Source: Thecaphora thlaspeos (Eukaryota; Basidiomycota; Ustilaginomycetes; Urocystidales; Glomosporiaceae). Taken from it: DNA of 64,000 nt. Below the pieces are notes generated by a model, which did not search any database, was not told where the DNA came from, and saw nothing but the letters and a program-made list of their open reading frames with translations. How positions within the stretch are numbered: the stretch's first letter is position 1; every line of letters begins with the position of its first letter. Of the stretch, positions 32,286 through 43,439 are shown one piece after another. A program made the translations under genes and the position numbers. The DNA lies in assembly GCA_900291925.1 (NCBI GenBank), contig UWYS01000001.1, positions 124,001 through 188,000 of the forward strand, given 5' to 3'.

Positions 32286-35200
32286 ATGTCGATCCAATTA
32301 GATGATCCACTCATCGAAAAGACGACGGGATCCTCGTCCTCTATGCCGTCCCACTCGAGCCGCCTGGTCACAGCCACCTTCCAGATCGGCGGCATGACAT
32401 GCGGCGCATGCGTAGAGACCATCGAGCGGATGATCCGCAAGCAGCCCGGCATACAATCGATCTCGGTCGCCCTGCTGGCCGAGCGTGCCACCGTCACATT
32501 CGACGATGCCATTTGGACCGCCGAAAAGGTCGCAGAGGAGATCGAAGACACCGGCTTCGACGCCTCCTACATTGAGACAATACGCACCGAAACTGTCGGC
32601 GGACCGGCAGCGGGCGGCGACAACGATGACACGGAAAAGGCGCACCCGGACAGCGAGGCGGGTGGTGGCGGCAAGGGCCAGCATGAGATCGGCACCGCCC
32701 TGCTCAACGTTCTCGGCATGACGTGCGCCTCTTGCACCGCGACCATCGAAAAGGAGGTCGTCAAGGTTCAGGGCGTTGTCTCGGTCGTCGTCTCGCTCGC
32801 CACCGAAAAGTGTCGGATCGAGTACGACAAGTCCCAGGTCGGGGTCAGGGACTTGGTGGGGCGGATAGAGGACCTCGGCTTCGACGCTGTCGTCTCCGAC
32901 GAGCGCGATACTACCCAGCTCGCATCGCTCGGTAGGATCAAGGAGATTGCCGAGTGGAGATCAGCCTTTCTCTTTTCCCTCTCGATGGCCGTGCCCGTCT
33001 TTTGCCTCTCGATGGTGCTGCCGCAGTGGCTGTGGTCGAGGTCGATCCTCTGGTGGCAGCCCATCACCAACCTCTATCTGCAAGACCTCCTGTGCCTGAG
33101 CCTGACGGTGCTCGTCCAGTTTGGCATCGGCCGGAGGTTCTATCGGACGTCCTGGAAGGCCATCAAGCACGGCAGCGCCACGATGGACGTGCTCGTCGTC
33201 ATTGGCACCACCGCCGCCTTCACGTTCAGCCTTTTCTCGATGCTCGCGGGCCTCCTCTGCCGCGACGAAGCAACGCCCAGCACCGCCGCCGTCGCTGCTG
33301 CCGCAAGGAACGCGGTGCATCGTGGGATGGACCAGGCGGTGGGCGCAGCTACTACCGGCATGGACGGTAAATGTACCAAGCCCGCCACCTTTTTCGACAC
33401 CTCGACGATGCTGATCACCTTTGTCTCGTTTGGGCGCTTCCTCGAAAACGCCGCCAAGGGCAAGACGAGCGAGGCACTTTCGAGGCTGATCGGCCTCACG
33501 CCGACCTCGGCCACTATCTACGTCGACGGCCTCGAGGGCAAGGTCGAGAAGAAGATCGCCTCGGAGCTGATCCAGCGCGGTGATTATGTCAAGGTCGTAC
33601 CCGGGGAGAAGATCGTCGCCGACGGTACTATCGTCCGAGGAGAGTCGACCGTCGACGAGAGCATGGTTACGGGAGAGGCGATCCTCATTCACAAGGTAGC
33701 CGGCAGCGCAGTGATCGGCGGAACCGTCAACGGGACCGGAACGTTCGACTTCCTCGTCCAGCGCGCCGGCAAGGACACTAGCCTGGCCCAGATCGTCAAG
33801 CTGGTCGACGAGGCGCAAACTTCTAAGGCGCCGATCCAGGCGTTTGCCGACAAAGTGGCCGGCTATTTTGTCCCGACCGTCGTCGGCCTCGGCGCCCTCA
33901 CGTTCATCGCGTGGATGGTCATCGCCCACCTCTTCTCGGGCTCGACGCTCCCGTCAATTTTCAACCAGCAGGGCGTCACCAAGTTCATGGTCTGCCTCAA
34001 GCTCTGCATCAGCGTCATTGTCGTCGCCTGCCCTTGTGCGCTCGGTCTTTCGACGCCCACTGCCGTCATGGTCGGCACCGGCGTGGGCGCACAGAACGGT
34101 ATCCTCATCAAGGGCGGAGGGCCGCTCGAGGCCAGCAGCAGCATCAAGCGGATGTTCTTTGACAAGACCGGGACGCTGACGCGCGGCAAGCTCTCGGTCA
34201 GCGGCGTATTTTGGACCGGTGGCGCCGGCGGGGCTTCCTCGACACTTGCGGGACCCGCGCAGAATCTCAATGAGATCGTCGTCGGCGGCCTTTCGCGGAG
34301 GCAGACTCTGCAGATGATCGGTGCCGCCGAGTCGCGGAGCGAGCACCCACTGGCGCGAGCTCTGGCCATGTATGCGCACCGTACCCTGGGCCTCTCGGAG
34401 GTCGCCATGCCAGTTGCGAACGTGACCGCCGCCGAGACCCCGACTTCGCTGCTGCCCGAGAGACAGCGGGACACTATCCCCTTCCTGGGCGTCACTGTCA
34501 GCGACTTCCGAAGTACGACGGGCAAAGGTGTCCATTGCCGCGTCAGCCTCGAAGAAACGCTGACCGACCACATTGTCCGGATCGGCGTCCTTGAGTACGT
34601 CGCCGACGTTCCAGCAAGCGTCCCGGCAGAGATGGCCGACTACTCGAAGCGCGAGCAGGCCCGCGCTCGCACCGTCGTCTTTGCTAGCATCGATGGCGCC
34701 CTCGCCCTCTCGCTCAGCCTCAGCGATCGGCTCAAGCCAGAAGCGGTGGCGACCCTCGCCGTGCTGCGGCGTATGGGGATTCGCTGCGGGATGGTTACGG
34801 GCGACTCGAAGGTGACCGCCAGGGCATTCGGACGCGAGCTCGACATGGACGACGACGACATCTTTGCCGAGATGAGCCCGAGCGGCAAGCGCGACCTGAT
34901 TCTGGATTTGCGGCAGGAAGTACGGGAAAGCCGCGGCGCCCCGCTACTGCGCGAGGACCTCGAAGAGCAGGGCGACGGACTCAACTCGGAGCAAACCGGC
35001 GCCCACACTCGCAGCTCGGCTTCGTGCTTCTCTTCGATCTTTGGTGGACGCGGTACGCTCTTCCGCCAAAACGCCACTCTGGTCGCGATGGTCGGCGACG
35101 GCATCAACGATTCGCCGGCGCTCGCCTCGGCCGACCTGGGCATCGCTCTCGGCTCGGGGTCCGACGTTGCGATCGAAGCGGCCTCGATCGTCCTGATGCG

Positions 35201-35717
35201 CTCCAACCTGCTCGACGTCGCCGCGTCGATCCACCTCTCGCGCCGCATCTTTGCCCAGATCCGCCTCAACTTCCTCTGGGCGACGATGTACAATCTCATC
35301 GGCATCCCGCTCGCCATGGGCGTGTTTTTGCCATGGGGTTACAGCCTTCCGCCCATGATGGCGGCGGCGGCCATGGCCTTCTCGAGCGTCAGTGTCGTGT
35401 TGAGCAGTCTGACGCTGAAGTTTTGGAAGAGGCCAAAGGAGCTGGAGCTGCAGGTTGCCGAGGATGGGGAGGACGACGAGAAGGAAGAGAGGGAAAGGGC
35501 AAGGGCGAGGATTCAACAGGAGGCGGCGGCCGAGTCCGAGGCAGGCGCCTTTGGAAGGGTCGTGGCGAACCTGAGGGATCTAGGTTTCCAGGCACTGGGG
35601 AGGGTCGAGAGCGCCGTGGCGTCGTTGATGGGAATGGGTTGGACCAGGTTGAACACGGCGGGGCGTTCAACGAGCTCGGCGCAGTACCGGCCTGTCGCTT
35701 CGCAGGAGGTGATCTAG
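32286..35717 (+). CDS. CCC2: Copper-transporting P1B-type ATPase
   Basis: This pump moves Cu(I) from cytosol into the secretory pathway, loading enzymes such as multicopper oxidases. It is a single exon of 1143 residues. Two N-terminal heavy-metal-associated domains carry GMTCGAC (C39, C42) and GMTCASC (C147, C150). The membrane core has the CPC metal site in VACPCALGLSTPT (near residue 582), the phosphorylation loop DKTGTLT (D626), SEHPLA, MVTGD, and GDGINDSPALASADLG. The TM8-side block MYNLIGIPLAMG and the C-terminal SSVSVVLSSLTLKFW are present. The Ala/Glu/Arg-rich C-terminal extension (about 90 residues) is not conserved. It converges on the phosphate transporter gene. Confidence 0.96.
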   Translation: MSIQLDDPLIEKTTGSSSSMPSHSSRLVTATFQIGGMTCGACVETIERMIRKQPGIQSISVALLAERATVTFDDAIWTAEKVAEEIEDTGFDASYIETIRTETVGGPAAGGDNDDTEKAHPDSEAGGGGKGQHEIGTALLNVLGMTCASCTATIEKEVVKVQGVVSVVVSLATEKCRIEYDKSQVGVRDLVGRIEDLGFDAVVSDERDTTQLASLGRIKEIAEWRSAFLFSLSMAVPVFCLSMVLPQWLWSRSILWWQPITNLYLQDLLCLSLTVLVQFGIGRRFYRTSWKAIKHGSATMDVLVVIGTTAAFTFSLFSMLAGLLCRDEATPSTAAVAAAARNAVHRGMDQAVGAATTGMDGKCTKPATFFDTSTMLITFVSFGRFLENAAKGKTSEALSRLIGLTPTSATIYVDGLEGKVEKKIASELIQRGDYVKVVPGEKIVADGTIVRGESTVDESMVTGEAILIHKVAGSAVIGGTVNGTGTFDFLVQRAGKDTSLAQIVKLVDEAQTSKAPIQAFADKVAGYFVPTVVGLGALTFIAWMVIAHLFSGSTLPSIFNQQGVTKFMVCLKLCISVIVVACPCALGLSTPTAVMVGTGVGAQNGILIKGGGPLEASSSIKRMFFDKTGTLTRGKLSVSGVFWTGGAGGASSTLAGPAQNLNEIVVGGLSRRQTLQMIGAAESRSEHPLARALAMYAHRTLGLSEVAMPVANVTAAETPTSLLPERQRDTIPFLGVTVSDFRSTTGKGVHCRVSLEETLTDHIVRIGVLEYVADVPASVPAEMADYSKREQARARTVVFASIDGALALSLSLSDRLKPEAVATLAVLRRMGIRCGMVTGDSKVTARAFGRELDMDDDDIFAEMSPSGKRDLILDLRQEVRESRGAPLLREDLEEQGDGLNSEQTGAHTRSSASCFSSIFGGRGTLFRQNATLVAMVGDGINDSPALASADLGIALGSGSDVAIEAASIVLMRSNLLDVAASIHLSRRIFAQIRLNFLWATMYNLIGIPLAMGVFLPWGYSLPPMMAAAAMAFSSVSVVLSSLTLKFWKRPKELELQVAEDGEDDEKEERERARARIQQEAAAESEAGAFGRVVANLRDLGFQALGRVESAVASLMGMGWTRLNTAGRSTSSAQYRPVASQEVI

Positions 35718-36172
35718 AACGAGGCCTTTCGTTGCCGCGGCACGAGATTGCGCCGGTCTTTGTCTACTTTGATTCGTTACTGTTCTGCAATTGACCTTCG
35801 ACCTAGCAGCCAACGCTACGACCTTTTGTCGTCCGCGTCGAGATCTTCCCCTAGCCTCTCTCCAAGCCCTGGCGCGTCGCACTATGTATGATTTGCAAAG
35901 CGATGACATTGTTGCCCAATGGAGTCAGGTCGTCGGGGAGAGATGACGTTCAAAGAATAATACGAGCCCGGAGCATCGTTAGGAGAGGCTATTCCATATG
36001 GTCGCTAAGAGCGGAATACAGTTAGAGTCGACGTGGTGTGACTCGTATTTTGGTGGCGACACTTGGATACAAAAGATATAAGCTGGAAAAGTGGTATATG
36101 CAATCGTAAAAGGGGGGACATCGAACAAGGGGGCGAGTGTTTGCCGCCGTGGGGGAAGGTTGGGGGGAGGGT
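35718..36172. terminator. Convergent 3' region, CCC2 / PHO84
   Basis: These 455 bases lie between the stops of two converging genes and should hold both polyadenylation regions. The stretch is more AT-rich than its flanks, with AATAATAC near 35957 and AAAAGATATAAG near 36071. I could not place exact signals. Confidence 0.4.
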
Positions 36173-37768
36173 CTAGTGGTTGACACCAGACCGAGCGGCG
36201 AGCTCCTGTCGGTCGATCTCGTCGGCATCGTAACCCTTGGTCTCGGGGACGAAGAAGAGGGTGACGAGAGCACCATGGATCGAGACGCCAAAGAAGATCC
36301 AAAAGACACCGGTGTTCTTGAGACCCGTGTGGTTGGCGAGGTAGCTGAAGAAGAGCGAAGATAGAATCGCACCGCACTTTCCGCAGGCGGCGCAGAAACC
36401 GTGCGCCGTCGCGCGCACCCGCGTCGGGAAGACCTCGGCGGGCACGATGAAGGTAGTAGCGTTGGCTCCGAAGTTGAAGAAGAGCTGCAGGAATACAAAG
36501 ACGACGAAGAAAGGTGCGGTCTTGTGCTTGAGCGTGTCAAAGGTGCCTGCAAGGATGCCGAGGAAGAGAGCGTTCATCGTGAAGCCGAGCAGCTGGATGG
36601 GCTTGCGTCCGATCTTGTCGACGGTGAACATGGTGATGAAGTAGCCAGGGAGGAAGCCGGCAATGGTGATGATCAGGTTGCCCGTGGCCGTCTTCATGAG
36701 CTTGCCCCATGTGGAGCCGCTGGTGAAGCCGATGGCCGAGAGAATCGAGGACTGGTTCAGGTTGATGCCGTAGAAGGTGATGTCGACGAGGAACCAGGTG
36801 ACCGCGCATCCAAAGAGCGTCTTTGCGTTCTTCCACTCGGAGAAGTACTCGATGAACTCGTTCTTCGGCTTGCCGATCGACTTGAAGCCGAGTCCGACGG
36901 CCTCGTTCTCGTTGGGCGGCGTGGCGACGCCGTCGACGTTCTTCTCCTTGCTCAGGTCGTCGTCCGAGGCGTCCGGCTTGTTGGCGCCGGCGCGCGCGAG
37001 GAGCTCCGGGTCGTCCTGGATCTTGCGCGCCTGCGTGAAGCGCGTCGATTCGACCAGCGTGAGGCGGAAATAGAGGGTGGCGACGGCCGGGATCAGAGTG
37101 AGGCCCTGGAGGATGCGCCAGGCGCCCGAGAGCTTGTGGACGTCGCCGGAGTCGACGGGGCTGCGGTAGGCGGCGATGACGATGACGCTAAAGAGGGCGC
37201 CGACGAGGTTGCCCCAGCCCTGGTTGGAGAAGATCCAGGAGAGGAGGAAGCCACGATTGCCGGTGTGGGCGCGGTCCGAGACGACGGCGGCCGACATGGG
37301 GTAGTCGCCGCCGATGCCAATGCCCATGAGGAAGCGGAAGACGGCGAGCCAGATAGTGATGCCGTGGCCGCCAATCGAGTCGGGCGCCGAGATCTGGAGG
37401 ATGACGGTGACAATGACAATGACGAGCTCCTTGCCGTAGACGGCCGATCGGCCGAAGAGGTCACCGCAGAAGCCGAAGAGGAGCTGGCCGACGATGTTGC
37501 CCATGTTGGCGGCGGCCTTGAGGACACCGCCCTCGAGGCCCCAGTCGATGTTCTTGGTGTTGGCGGGGTAGTAGGCGACGAGGATGATGGCGTAGATCAT
37601 GTTGACAATGAAGAGGTCCCAGGCGTCCATGAGGAAGCCGACGCCTGCGATGACGAGCAGCTTGGTCTCGCCCCACGAGAGGCCGAGGAAGGTGCAGGCC
37701 TTGCGCCTCTCGACGAGGGCAAGGTCGCCGTTGCCGGCCCAGCCGTCCATGTCAGCACCGAAAGCCAT
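36173..37768 (-). CDS. PHO84: High-affinity phosphate/H+ symporter (MFS, Pho84 type)
   Basis: This plasma-membrane major-facilitator protein takes up inorganic phosphate with protons. It is a single exon of 531 residues. About 12 membrane segments are visible, split by a hydrophilic central loop (residues about 265-320, DLSKEKNVDGVATPP). The signature GIGIGGDYPMSAAVVSD is diagnostic of phosphate:H+ symporters, and DKIGRKPIQ is the second-half MFS loop motif. AEVFPTRVRATAHGFCAACGKCGA also matches the family, and VPETKGYDADEID closes the last segment. The ATG at 37768 precedes MAFGADMDGW. A TATATA lies about 177 bases upstream. Confidence 0.95.
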   Translation of the reverse strand: MAFGADMDGWAGNGDLALVERRKACTFLGLSWGETKLLVIAGVGFLMDAWDLFIVNMIYAIILVAYYPANTKNIDWGLEGGVLKAAANMGNIVGQLLFGFCGDLFGRSAVYGKELVIVIVTVILQISAPDSIGGHGITIWLAVFRFLMGIGIGGDYPMSAAVVSDRAHTGNRGFLLSWIFSNQGWGNLVGALFSVIVIAAYRSPVDSGDVHKLSGAWRILQGLTLIPAVATLYFRLTLVESTRFTQARKIQDDPELLARAGANKPDASDDDLSKEKNVDGVATPPNENEAVGLGFKSIGKPKNEFIEYFSEWKNAKTLFGCAVTWFLVDITFYGINLNQSSILSAIGFTSGSTWGKLMKTATGNLIITIAGFLPGYFITMFTVDKIGRKPIQLLGFTMNALFLGILAGTFDTLKHKTAPFFVVFVFLQLFFNFGANATTFIVPAEVFPTRVRATAHGFCAACGKCGAILSSLFFSYLANHTGLKNTGVFWIFFGVSIHGALVTLFFVPETKGYDADEIDRQELAARSGVNH

Positions 37769-40700
37769 TGTGGAAGCGGTGCGAGGGTGTGGTGGTGGTG
37801 GGTGTGGTGGTGGTGACGGTAGTGGCGGTGAAGAGAGGAGCTCAGACCAGTCGAGGCGGTAGAAAGGTGAGGGTTGAGGAGAAGAGTGGTTTGTTGACGA
37901 GGTGAGAAGAGGGAGCGGTGGGTAAAGGGGGCCTGGCGTGCCTCTATATAGGTTGTCGGTGGCAGTAGTGGTGGGCAACGGGTCGCTGCACGGGGAAGGG
38001 CGGATCAGCGGGTGTCGCTGGCCGTGGGTGGGATGTTGAGGCTGGGCGGTGTCGCGGAGAGATACAGTACAGTATTTACCGTACTGTAAGAGTAGCGCCA
38101 TCGGGCTGCAAGGACGGCGGCGGCGATTGCAGGCACAGAGGTGTGGACGGGCCGTTGAGAAGGCTGCAAGGCGGTAGGCGGTCCACGTTTTCGCCATTGC
38201 GGGCGGGCTGTTGGGTGGCCTCCAACCAGAAGGCTCGCACAAAGGGCGAGCGGAGGCAGACCGGGACGATGCCGGAGGTGGGGTGTGGGTGTGGCGGCTC
38301 TGCAGACGATACCTGTGGTCTGGACATGCACCGCAGGCGGCGGCGGCGGCAGTGAGCCGCCCTGTCCAAGTTGGCCAGCCAAATGTTACTGCAAAACCAA
38401 AATCAAATCCAAAACCGAAAACAAGACGGCACTGCCGCCGGGCAGCGGTCGCACGGGCGGGCGGCCTCTGGCGCAGAGTTTCAGAAGAAACGACCGCTTT
38501 TGCTTCCGACGGCGGCCTTCCTTGGAATTTCATTTCACCTTCCCGCAGGCGGTGGCCCATCGATGCCATGCTCCCCCCTCCCTCCACCCTGGGTGCATGG
38601 CACGCACACGATGGCAATACCGTAACGCATCCTCCAGCTTTCTTCTCGCAAGGCCACCCCGACCCATCCGGGTGGGAGCGGCTATGTTGACTAGCGAGAG
38701 CTCGCTCCCTCGCCCGCCTCACCACCGTTCACCGTCAGCTCTCTGGGGCGACCTGCTCCAACCCATTTCATTATTCTCCCTGGCGCTTGTCCCGACGAGC
38801 TGGAGCGGCTAGCTGTCCGGTTCGCCCATTGCCACCGTCTCTGCAGTATAGTTAGTTGGCCGCCTCGCGGTCAAGACCAGATGGACAATGATGAGCAACG
38901 CGCTCTCCCTCAGAGAGATCGGTCCCTGACAATGTCGTCGCATTGTCCTTTCTCTAGACTTTGTTCATCGTCTCACCACCATCGAGCTGCTGTACAGAAG
39001 TATGTACGGACTGTACAGTATGTGGGCTGCCTCGTCCCAGGTTCAGAAGGGTTGCTGTGTAATCCGTGGTACTCTTCAGTAACCGGCTGCTGGGTCTGGA
39101 CCTGGCAGCTGCGCTTTTCCGAGACCACCTCTAAGCTGCATGCATGGCCGTGCATTGCGGAGGCTGCGGGTGGATCTCACGTGCGCACGTCCTTGCTTAT
39201 CCAACCAATCACAACGACGCGTTGACAGAACGTGTTCGACCTCCCCAAGATCAGGCGCGTCTTGGCAGCATGCACGTCTGTCCACGTTCCCTTATTTCCG
39301 CGTGGCCATGCGAAAATAGGACGCGCCCACCCCCGCCCGCCTCTACAACCCCCGTTGAATCGCCAGACATCGTTCCCGCCTTTCATTTTTCTCGTGCGAG
39401 CCTTGTTCTCTTCTCCAGGATTGTAGACGTGCTCGTCCGTTGATGCGCACGCTGAACGTGGACATAACCTTATCTACCTTTCTTCCATCCCCGCTCAGCC
39501 ACGTCAGCCTTGGCTCGCTCTGAAGGACCGCGTGCTTCCCTTGCCTTTCTCGCACTCCTCTTCTGTTCTTCTAAGTAGAAGGCCAAGGGCAGGTGCCCGT
39601 GTACAAATCCAGGGCAGTCATCACGATAGCAGCCTGGATTCATACGCCCAGAACCAGCACCCAACACCCAGCTACCGTATGCAGCAAGTCGCGCTGACCG
39701 CCATCTCTCGCCGACGGTATGGAAGTTCGAAGCACCACCTGCCGCCGTTTTGTTTTAGGCGAACACGTTTTATTTGAGCGCGGCGGCCTCTCAACCGCCG
39801 TTGCGGTCGCGGAAAAAAAAATAATTACAACGATGCCGCACACACTCCGTGCTTTCGCTCGCCTCCCTAACCGCAGCGGCTAACGATGGCTCAAGCCAGT
39901 CCGTCGATTCCGGTCCGGCCCACGCTCTCGCGAATGAGATGTAGGAACGAGAGCGTGTGAGGGTGCACACGCACTTCACTGTAGGAACGACGCCGAGCCG
40001 TGTCGAACCACACGTACCTTGCAGAAGCATTAAGCTTGACAGGTGGACGAATGGTCGATGAACTGGTCCCCATTTGTCAGCTGAGTCTTGCGATAAACGC
40101 CACACGCTAACTCCGTCCGACTCGGTCAAGACTACGACAAAGCGACCCCAGACTCGATCATCCGGTGAATCCAAATCAATATGCTCTGCCTTCCGTCTGG
40201 ACTTTGTACTATACAGTACAGCACGCTCTGGGTCGGTACAGTACGCGTTCTAGGCCAATCCGAAACATGCGAAATCAAATAGGAATATACCGGGCTTGAT
40301 CTTGACCACGTTCGCCGTAGTTCAACCTCTCGACGTGTGAGCGATTCTCTTGACGGAATCCGTCTCCGATCTCTACCCGCCGTGTGAGAACAACGAAAAA
40401 GACAACAATGCTGTTGGTCGGGTCGCTCCTCGATCAAAAGCTACTTACGGGGACGTACGATGAGCGAGTTGACTCTTCTGTAAACTCTGTAGCACGCTCC
40501 GCTTCGACGCAGGTCGCCAAATAAAGTACAGTAAATAGCTTCGCTTGTTCGGCGATAGACACATCTAGCATCAACGTCTGACGTTTGCCACTGCCTTTCG
40601 TCTGGAGCAGCGGCTCGTGTGAGAGGGAGTCTCGACTCTCGAAAACTCAGGTCGCCGACGATCTGGTCAAGGTCAAGCGAGCGACGTCTAGATGTCCCAT

Positions 40701-40944
40701 CATGTCATTGCGACTGACAAACCTTTGTACGTTGTATCTTTCACCGCACGCTTCTTGACAACAGAGGGCTTGACTTTTCATTGTTCCAACATCGAGATTG
40801 CTTCAAAGCACATTCGGATGGAGAAGTAGTGATCACGCTCAAGGCAAGCCGATGATATTGAGCCTACGCTACCGACGGTCACGCCATGCGCCATGTACCG
40901 GTCGAGTCGGTCCAATGCTCAAAAAATGACTTGGCCTACCTTTT
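37769..40944. other. Large gene-free region
   Basis: This 3.2-kb stretch upstream of the phosphate transporter gene runs to the 3' end of the thiouridylase gene. It has TACAGTAC clusters at 38062-38088, 39001-39021 and 40211-40243, and GGT-rich runs near 37790-37835. From about 39800 the DNA is distinctly less GC-rich than the coding segments. Frames are short and unlike known proteins. A small secreted protein or a noncoding RNA cannot be excluded. Confidence 0.5.
37945..37950 (-). promoter_or_regulatory. TATA box candidate for the phosphate transporter gene
   Basis: TATATA sits in a CCTATATAGAGG context on the minus strand, 177 bases before the ATG at 37768. A strong TATA fits an inducible nutrient transporter, but the site is not proven. 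Confidence 0.45.
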
Positions 40945-42971
40945 CTACCGCTCAGAACCATTCTGCCGTCTGACTTCGTACAGAGTCGTCACGTCGCCAA
41001 TCGTTCCACTGCCCAGACACCAGTCGTCCTTCCATAGACCCAGCGTCTGACCTGGTGCTACAGCTAGCACGGGCTCCGAAAACGAGACGGTGAAGCCTTC
41101 GCGACTCGCTCTGAGATCAGAGACGAACAAGATATCAATCGACTCGAGTCAATTATCCGGGTCAGCTTGGAAAGAGGGATAAACCACAAAGGGAGAAGAA
41201 CTCACGCTCTCTTGATGATGCACTCGACTTCTCCCTGTCTATGGCGCACTTGGGCGAGAAGCGTGGCGCCCGAAGCCTGGTCAACCTCTTCTGGCGCCTC
41301 GTCCCAGATCCAGTGCATTGCAGGAACGTACAACGACTGGCAGAGCAGCATCGGGTTGTCCCTGTACGGGGAAAAAAGAGTGGGCGGCGGAGAGGTGAGT
41401 TCTCCCGCCTGGCCGTCTGTAGCGTCATCGTGCTCGAGACGATGACAAGGACCACGACTCACTTTCCTTGCACTACGACGATCTGGTTCTTAGCCGTGTC
41501 CTTCTTAGCGACAAAGTACTTTTGCAGCGCGCCCGATATCCTTGCGCCTTGTCCGAGCGTGAAGCTATACAGCCCGCCGTGGCGTCCAACGATTCTGCCC
41601 GTCTCGTCGACAACCTCTCCGGGAGTTGAGGTGATGTAGTCATCTGCATTCAGCAAATTTCAGGGGAGAGGGAGGGTATTCAGTCGGTCATCATGTGGTT
41701 GCTAGCCAAAAAAAAAAAAAAAAAAAAAAACACCCTGCGGATTCCAGGAGCGTGGGGAGGCGCACTCACCGAGAAAGGTACTGAAGCCCGCTCCACCCCT
41801 TCCCCTGTTACCGACGAAGCAGATACCCATACTCTCTTTCCTGGCGGCGGTCGATAGATTGTGTTTTATAGCCAGCTGCCTCACTTCCGACTTGAGGTAG
41901 GGCGCCAGCGGGAAGTGTGTATGGGCGAGACGATCTTCTCGGACAGAGGAGAGGTAGTACGACTGGTCCTTGGTCTGATCCTCCGCTCGAAGCAGCATCG
42001 GCCGGCTTAGACCCGCGCCCGCTTCGTTGGACGGTTCACTCCAGCCCACCCGGGCGTAGTGTCCCGTTGCAAGCCATGTCTTTGAGGCGGATGGAGAGGA
42101 TCCGATGGCCGATAAAGAGTGACCGATTACTCGATCCATCAGGGCGCCAAACTTGATCTCACTGTTCGAACAAGCATTGATGTTTGGATCAGTCAACGTT
42201 GGTGTGCACCTCTCCAACCGGCTAGCATAGGCAGGCACATTCGAACGTCTGCTCACCGGTTGCAGTCAACGTCTGGGTTAGGCGTTGTGCCGCTCTCCCA
42301 ATCTCCCAGGGCCGGTTCGAAGACGTGGACCCAGTACTCCCGCGAGAGATCGATCTGTAGGTAAGACAGAGCATGATCGACTTCAGGAATAGATCCGTTT
42401 AACGGGGAGGAAGATTGTGCTTGGCTTTTTCCTGCTCACCATCTCGACCGGTATACGCCCGAGGTGCCTGCAGACCTTCTGTACGTCGTTCCAGTCCTCT
42501 TGCCATTCGCAGCCGGCAGCACCTCCGCTACCCGCGGCGAAGCTGCCGGCTTCGTCCATGGTCGACCAGTTGCGCATGAAGACTGCACGTATATCGTAGT
42601 CTTGCTGGGCCATCAGGAGCGCGGTCACGGACGAGTCGACGCCGCCGGACATGGCCACCACCACTGCGAGAGCAGTTGCGACGGCAGATGGGAAGGGTGG
42701 ATCAGCACAGGCTCTGCAGCTTCAGAGGTAGATGAGAAGGACTACGAGGCTCACCTTTATCACCCTTCTTGGGACCTCCATGACCATGCTGCAGGTCTCG
42801 TCTCTGTCGGTAAGATGCAGAGGAATAGGGTCTGTATTCGGTGTTGCCGCTTCTACCTCTCGCCACCCGATGCACCTTGGGGCAGGCGGATGCGCCAAAT
42901 TCAGCAGCGAGTGAGCCTAGGACGGTCGGGCGCGCTGTCGTTCGCCACCAGGCTAGAGTCATTGGCGTCAT
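40945..42971 (-). CDS. SLM3: Mitochondrial tRNA-specific 2-thiouridylase (MnmA/Mtu1)
   Basis: Mtu1 makes 2-thiouridine at U34 of mitochondrial Lys, Glu and Gln tRNAs. I infer seven exons: 42971-42755, 42663-42440, 42354-42257, 42161-41770, 41643-41463, 41361-41206 and 41110-40945 (477 residues). The N terminus (about 65 residues, Arg-rich) looks like an import signal. The PP-loop is VVVAMSGGVDSSVTALLM. The first catalytic Cys lies in NPDVDCNREIKFGALMD and the second in ESMGICFVGNRG. FEPALGDWESGTTPNPD, TGHYARV and DQTKDQSYYLSSV also match. All six introns are GT-AG with in-frame joins. Intron 4 holds a T23 run on the sense strand. Confidence 0.95.
41708..41730. repeat. A23/T23 homopolymer in an intron
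   Basis: There are 23 consecutive A on the + strand inside intron 4 (41644-41769) of the thiouridylase gene, so poly-T in its pre-mRNA. It lies nearer the donor than the acceptor. Confidence 0.95.
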
Positions 42972-43439
42972 ACCAGTCTGGTCTGTCTTCTCGCTCCGAG
43001 CGTTGCTGGTTGTCTATCAAGTGGCGATGTGACAGGGAGAGGCCAGGAAGCTGAAAGGAAGGCGAAGGCGTCGGGCGAGATGTCAGATGGAGGTTTTCAT
43101 CAAGAACTTGGCCCTGACCGGAACTCGGGACCAACCTGACGGTCACGCTGCAAATCCCGAATTATTCTTGCGGAAAATACGAGCAAAATATTCGCACACA
43201 CCGCACCGCCGGGCCGTGGGCTGAGCTCTGCTCTGCAGATTCCGGGTATCGAGCGGGATGCTCATGTTCTCTGGCCAATTAACCCGTGAAGCGTAAGACT
43301 ACCTTTACAACTACAAACCAGAACGTCTAGACGTGCGGAATGGAACGGAACTCAACAACTCGCCCAGGTCGACGAGGAACGGACGAGGTCATGATGGGGG
43401 GAAGTCGGGTCGAACGGATCCATCTTGCTTCGTGTCGAG
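42972..43439. other. Intergenic, SLM3 upstream / MIF2 downstream
   Basis: The 468-base gap lies between two leftward genes. It holds the SLM3 promoter side and the MIF2 3' flank. An AT-rich patch (43155-43200) includes AATTATTCTTGCGGAAAAT. I see no coding region. Confidence 0.4.

Noticed and set aside
36401..37816. A 471-codon frame antisense to the phosphate transporter gene
   Set aside because: It is an exact shadow of the real gene: an acidic, Glu/Val/Asp-rich translation created by the preferred third-base C/G of the sense codons. The same applies to long antisense frames over ESF1 and the copper ATPase gene.
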